Source: Blautia liquoris | GTDB taxonomy: Bacteria; Bacillota; Clostridia; Lachnospirales; Lachnospiraceae | DNA: 64,000 bases | Direction of reading: 5' to 3' | NCBI RefSeq assembly: GCF_015159595.1 | Contig: NZ_CP063304.1 | Coordinates: 3,100,001 to 3,164,000, forward strand | In this document: one piece after another, positions 60,761 through 64,000 of the stretch | Position numbering within the stretch: the stretch's first letter is position 1 | Layout: every line of letters begins with the position of its first letter | Position numbers and translations under genes: made by a program | Notes under the pieces: generated by a model | Database searches by the model: none | Told to the model about the DNA's origin: nothing | What the model saw: the letters and a program-made list of their open reading frames with translations, nothing else

Positions 60761-60788
60761 AGTATAACACGCCATCTGGCATTGTCAA
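60761..60788 (-). promoter_or_regulatory. Promoter of the thrS T-box transcript
   Basis: On the minus strand TTGACA (60788-60783), 16 bases, TATACT (60766-60761) with TG one base upstream. The -35 shares bases with the -35 of the divergent phosphatase gene. Confidence 0.8.
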
Positions 60789-60810
60789 GGTGTTTTTTTT
60801 AAGTTATACT
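60782..60810 (+). promoter_or_regulatory. Promoter of the histidine phosphatase gene
   Basis: TTGTCA (60782-60787), 17 bases, TATACT (60805-60810). It overlaps the thrS -35 on the other strand, so the two promoters are face to back and cannot both hold polymerase freely. Confidence 0.7.
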
Positions 60811-60855
60811 TAAGGTAAAACAGCCCACAAGGGCGAATTTGGAGGTTTTTTAAAA

Positions 60856-61572
60856 ATGAAGCTGATATTTATACGTCACGGAGAACCCAATTACGATATC
60901 GATTCTCTCACAGAAAAAGGATGGCGCGAAGCCGAATATCTGTCAGAACGGACCAGTAGATGGGACATCACGGACATCTATTGTTCTCCCCTCGGGCGGG
61001 CACAAGATACTGCAGCTGCCTCGCTAAAAAAATTAGATCGAAAGGCAGTCACCTGTGACTGGCTAAAAGAGTTCGATTCCCCAATTGTGGACCCACAGAC
61101 CGGAAAACAGGTTCTCCCCTGGGATCGAAAATCCGATTATCTCAATACTCATCCGGAATTGTTTGATTTGGACGGATGGCACCAAAGCCCGGATATGATC
61201 TCGGGAAATCTAAAGGAAAATTACGAATATGTCACGGCAAAGATGGATGAGCTGCTCGTAAAATACGGATATCGCAGGGATGGATACCGCTATCTCACTG
61301 AGAAAAATACTCATCGCGACGATGTTGTCGTCTGTTTCTGCCATCTGGGAATCACAGGTGCATTGGTCTCTCACCTGATCAATGTGACTCCCCACCAGTT
61401 ATGGCAGGGATTCTTTCTCGCCCCGACCTCCGTCACTGTACTCGGAACCGAAGAGCGTACTCCGGGTGAAGCATACTTTCGATGCCAGATGATGGGCGAC
61501 ACCTCCCATCTGCTCCTACATAGCGAACCGGTATCCGTCTACGGATCCTTTACAGATCCATTTCAGGGGTAA
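60856..61572 (+). CDS. Histidine phosphatase (phosphoglycerate mutase) family protein
   Basis: A 238-residue branch 1 histidine phosphatase. The phospho-acceptor motif is FIRHGEPNYD at residues 5-14, with Arg in YCSPLGRAQDTA and the second His in VCFCHLGITGALV. A long insert (residues about 75-150) covers the active site, so it is not a glycolytic mutase; the substrate is unknown. GGAGG lies ten bases before ATG. It converges on the helicase gene and their ends overlap by ten bases, without room for a separate terminator. Confidence 0.87.
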   Translation: MKLIFIRHGEPNYDIDSLTEKGWREAEYLSERTSRWDITDIYCSPLGRAQDTAAASLKKLDRKAVTCDWLKEFDSPIVDPQTGKQVLPWDRKSDYLNTHPELFDLDGWHQSPDMISGNLKENYEYVTAKMDELLVKYGYRRDGYRYLTEKNTHRDDVVVCFCHLGITGALVSHLINVTPHQLWQGFFLAPTSVTVLGTEERTPGEAYFRCQMMGDTSHLLLHSEPVSVYGSFTDPFQG

Positions 61573-63944
61573 CGATCCCAGAATTCTTTTACCTCATCTG
61601 CGATCGTTTTGACGGAGCAGGTACTGTATGTCTTCCATTCCCGCGGAAAGAGATCCAAGTTCTCCCGATACCGGAAGCGTTCGTCTAAAAGCACGACCAC
61701 TCCGGTATCTTCATCTGTTCGTATCACACGTCCCGCGGCCTGGAAGACTTTATTCATGCCGGGAAAACGATAGGCGTAATCAAAGCCTTTTTCGCCCCGC
61801 CTGTCATAGAATTCTTTCAGAATTTCCCGTTCCGTATCCAATTTTGGAATGCCTGTCCCCACAACGAGCGCTCCGATCAGTCGTTCCCCGTCCAGATCAA
61901 TTCCTTCTGAGAAAATTCCTCCCATTACACAAAACGCGATCAGAGTCTCTGAATCTGTGCTGTTTAGGCTAAACGCATCTAAAAAAGCCTCTCTTTCGGT
62001 CTCGTTCATACCGGAAACCTGCTGCAGCACCTGGACACCTCCGTCAGCCTCTACCTTGGGCAAGAATGACTCCTGAAAGATATCGTTTACATCTTTCAGC
62101 ATCTGATAAGATGGAAAGAACACCATGTAATTTCCCTTTTTCTGCCCCACCGTCTGACAGATATAAGAGGCAATTCTTGTATATTCCTCTGTGCTCCGCC
62201 TGGTATATTTCGTGCTCACGTCATTCGTCAGAATCAGTTTCCGTTTGTCAGGGTCAAATGGCGACTCCACATAAACCGCATAATCATCTTTTCTCACGGA
62301 CAACAGTTCTTTATAATAACGGACCGGGAGAAGTGTCGCCGAGAAAAATACTGCACTCACTCCCTTATTCAGACATTCCTGCAGATTGTCCGCCGGATTT
62401 ACGCAAAATAGTTTCAGCATAAAGCGTCCGTCTGCCGTATGTCTGGCATAAATCATATAATTTTCGTCCATGATTTCGTAGATATTGACAAACGACTTCA
62501 CAGAAAAATAAAATTCAAGAATCTTTTTTCTCAACTCTCCATTTCCCAGATCCTGAAGAAAACGTTCCAGTTCTCCCACCAACCCCATCATAGAAAGGAG
62601 AAAATTTCCGACATTTTCAAGTTCCAGGTAATCTTTGCTGCACTCTCTTTTAAAGGCAAGAAGCTGCCGATTGCAGCGTTCCAACACCCTTGCAAGTTTT
62701 GTATCGTGTACGTAAGGCTTAATCAGCTTTTTGATCTCCAGAAAATCCTCTTTATATACGGCTGCACTGTACATCTGCCTTCCTCGTTCCACCAGATTGT
62801 GGGCCTCGTCAATCAAGAAGAGATATTCTCCCTTTCCCATGCCTTCTCCAAAGAATCTGCGAAGACGAACCACAGGATCGAAGACGTAGTTATAATCACA
62901 GATGACTGCATCGACCCATGTAGCCAAATCCAGCTGAAATTCGTAGGGGCAGACTTGTGCCTTATCTGCCGCCTCCAATACCACATCTCTCGATAACGTA
63001 TCACTGTGATTCAGAAGCTCAAAAACCGCATCATTTACCCGGTCATAATGTCCTTTTGCACGTGGGCATGTCTCAGGACTGCAGTCCACCTCATCACAGA
63101 CACACATCTTTTCCTTTGCCGTCAGCGTAATCACTTTATAGAGCAGGCCTCTTTCGCTTAAGATTGAAAACGCCTCTTCTGCCACGGTCCGGGTGATCGT
63201 CTTAGCAGTAAGATAAAAGATCTTATCTCCTTTGTTCTCCCCCACTGCGCGGACCGCCGGAAAAAGTACCGACAACGTCTTCCCAACACCCGTAGGTGCA
63301 TTTACAAAAAGCTGTTTCCCCCTGATAATCGTGCGATATACATCTGCCACAAGCTTTTTCTGTCCTTTTCGGTATGGATAAGGAAATTCCATCCCCTGCA
63401 TTGATGCATTCCTCTTCTGTCTCCACAAGTACTGAAAATCTGCCCACTTCTGGTATTGACAGATCAAATCTGTAAACCAATTGTCCAACTCTGCCATTAA
63501 AAAAGTCTCGTTGAAGCGTTTGATCTCCTCTGTCTCCAGATTACAGTAAGTCATCTGAATCCCCATCTGCTCTTTATGGTTCAAAAGGGCATAGATGTAG
63601 GCATAGCATTTTGCCTGTGCCACATGAACCGGCACCGGCTCTGTAATCTCCGAGATCAGTGTATAAGTACTCTTGATCTCGTCAATCACATCCATGCCAT
63701 CTTTATAGAAGATTCCGTCTGCACGGCCTTCAATCCGCAGAGTATAGTGATCAAACTGTTTCTCATAGATAAGCGGACATTCTGGACGATAACCAGCCCC
63801 CATACTCTTTTGAATCTTTCTGTGGATACGGCTGCCTTTTTGCATCGCCTCTTTATCGGCAAACCCGTCCTTTCGGTTGTCTAGATCCCCGCTGCGAAGC
63901 AGGAATTCCACCAATGCCCGCACGGATATACGGATTGTCTCCAT
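61563..63944 (-). CDS. PD-(D/E)XK nuclease fused to a DinG/XPD-type iron-sulfur helicase
   Basis: A 793-residue protein. Residues 1-170 resemble a Cas4/RecB-type nuclease: Asp76 in EGRADGIFY, Glu89-Ile-Lys91 in DEIKS, and QAKCYAYIYAL. The helicase starts near 190 with Walker A NAPTGVGKT (215-223), then iron-sulfur cysteines at 281, 283, 288, 293 and 332 (CSPETCPRAK, QVCPYEF), and LIDEAHNLVERG. The C-terminal motor has AAGRVIRTDEDTG. Relatives unwind DNA 5' to 3' and act in repair. GAAAGGTGATAGG precedes ATG. It is probably co-transcribed with a gene off the right edge. Confidence 0.9.
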   Translation of the reverse strand: METIRISVRALVEFLLRSGDLDNRKDGFADKEAMQKGSRIHRKIQKSMGAGYRPECPLIYEKQFDHYTLRIEGRADGIFYKDGMDVIDEIKSTYTLISEITEPVPVHVAQAKCYAYIYALLNHKEQMGIQMTYCNLETEEIKRFNETFLMAELDNWFTDLICQYQKWADFQYLWRQKRNASMQGMEFPYPYRKGQKKLVADVYRTIIRGKQLFVNAPTGVGKTLSVLFPAVRAVGENKGDKIFYLTAKTITRTVAEEAFSILSERGLLYKVITLTAKEKMCVCDEVDCSPETCPRAKGHYDRVNDAVFELLNHSDTLSRDVVLEAADKAQVCPYEFQLDLATWVDAVICDYNYVFDPVVRLRRFFGEGMGKGEYLFLIDEAHNLVERGRQMYSAAVYKEDFLEIKKLIKPYVHDTKLARVLERCNRQLLAFKRECSKDYLELENVGNFLLSMMGLVGELERFLQDLGNGELRKKILEFYFSVKSFVNIYEIMDENYMIYARHTADGRFMLKLFCVNPADNLQECLNKGVSAVFFSATLLPVRYYKELLSVRKDDYAVYVESPFDPDKRKLILTNDVSTKYTRRSTEEYTRIASYICQTVGQKKGNYMVFFPSYQMLKDVNDIFQESFLPKVEADGGVQVLQQVSGMNETEREAFLDAFSLNSTDSETLIAFCVMGGIFSEGIDLDGERLIGALVVGTGIPKLDTEREILKEFYDRRGEKGFDYAYRFPGMNKVFQAAGRVIRTDEDTGVVVLLDERFRYRENLDLFPREWKTYSTCSVKTIADEVKEFWDRYP

Positions 63945-63948
63945 CCTA

Positions 63949-63999
63949 TCACCTTTCCTGCGTCTTCTTGCGCCTGTACAAGCTGCCCGTTGTTTCCAC
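63949..63999 (-). CDS. Possible C-terminus of an upstream gene
   Basis: One minus-strand frame from the window edge reads 16 basic residues (ending RRKKTQER) to TGA at 63951-63949, five bases before the helicase start. Such tight spacing fits an operon partner. The piece is too short to prove coding. Confidence 0.3.
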   Translation of the reverse strand: METTGSLYRRKKTQER

Positions 64000-64000
64000 A

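Overview
The window looks like chromosome from an anaerobic, spore-forming member of the Bacillota, most likely family Lachnospiraceae. The support is a moderate-to-low G+C content, strong AGGAGG-type ribosome binding sites, SpoVG, paired GlgC/GlgD, a one-chain pyruvate:ferredoxin oxidoreductase, a tyrosyl ECF riboflavin transporter under an FMN riboswitch, a threonyl T-box, and a DnaJ/DUF5685 pair. Genus cannot be fixed from the sequence alone. Roughly four fifths of the host genes lie on the minus strand, which suggests that replication crosses the window from right to left.

Region 1 (1-4430) is the right-hand end of an integrated element, prophage or integrative conjugative element. It has a leftward excisionase-type gene and a truncated small gene. 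A rightward lysogeny-like block follows: cI-like repressor, ImmA-type metalloprotease, lipoprotein, an unknown helical protein and a tyrosine recombinase. The integrase abuts the 3' end of tRNA-Pro(CGG), the probable attachment site. The other end of the element lies outside the window.

Region 2 (4431-15590) is host core: tRNA-Pro, a secreted coiled-coil/3D-domain wall protein, an rRNA m5C methyltransferase, the glgC-glgD-spoVG operon, murC, then a primosome-type operon (DnaD, DnaC/DnaI-like loader, PRPP synthetase). Five consensus DnaA boxes flank an A+T-rich stretch just before the primosome operon. Region 3 (15590-23830) holds endonuclease IV, a YhaN/YhaO (SbcC/SbcD-like) pair, asnS, an FMN-riboswitch-controlled ribU-nudix unit and adenine deaminase.

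Region 4 (23830-32670) is carbohydrate and accessory: a GH43 glycosidase, a HelD helicase, a DUF4965 (glutaminase A-like) protein behind an ArsR-type regulator with a beta-rich sensor-like domain, a repeat-rich 670-base gap, and a sugar isomerase/epimerase. Region 5 (32800-48740) holds tex, an M18 aminopeptidase, alr with an Lrp-type regulator, a double-cubane/2-hydroxyacyl-CoA dehydratase-type protein with its ATP-driven activase, a three-gene unit (zinc-ribbon membrane protein, DUF5685, DnaJ with a cysteine-rich tail), and an operon SseB-like, M16 protease, era, recO, HAD phosphatase.

Region 6 (48740-64000) holds nifJ, the malic enzyme-yqeY-ABC-F operon, an XRE regulator, infC-rpmI-rplT behind an attenuating leader, a DUF1540 protein, thrS behind a T-box, a phosphoglycerate mutase-family phosphatase and a nuclease-helicase fusion. 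The points that most deserve follow-up are the DnaA-box cluster before the primosome operon, the isoprenoid-synthase-like aspartate motifs in DUF5685 beside a Cys-tailed DnaJ, the double-cubane-type pair, the AUU start and attenuator of infC, the repeated GGGGTCAAA hairpins, and the lipoprotein inside the element's lysogeny block.
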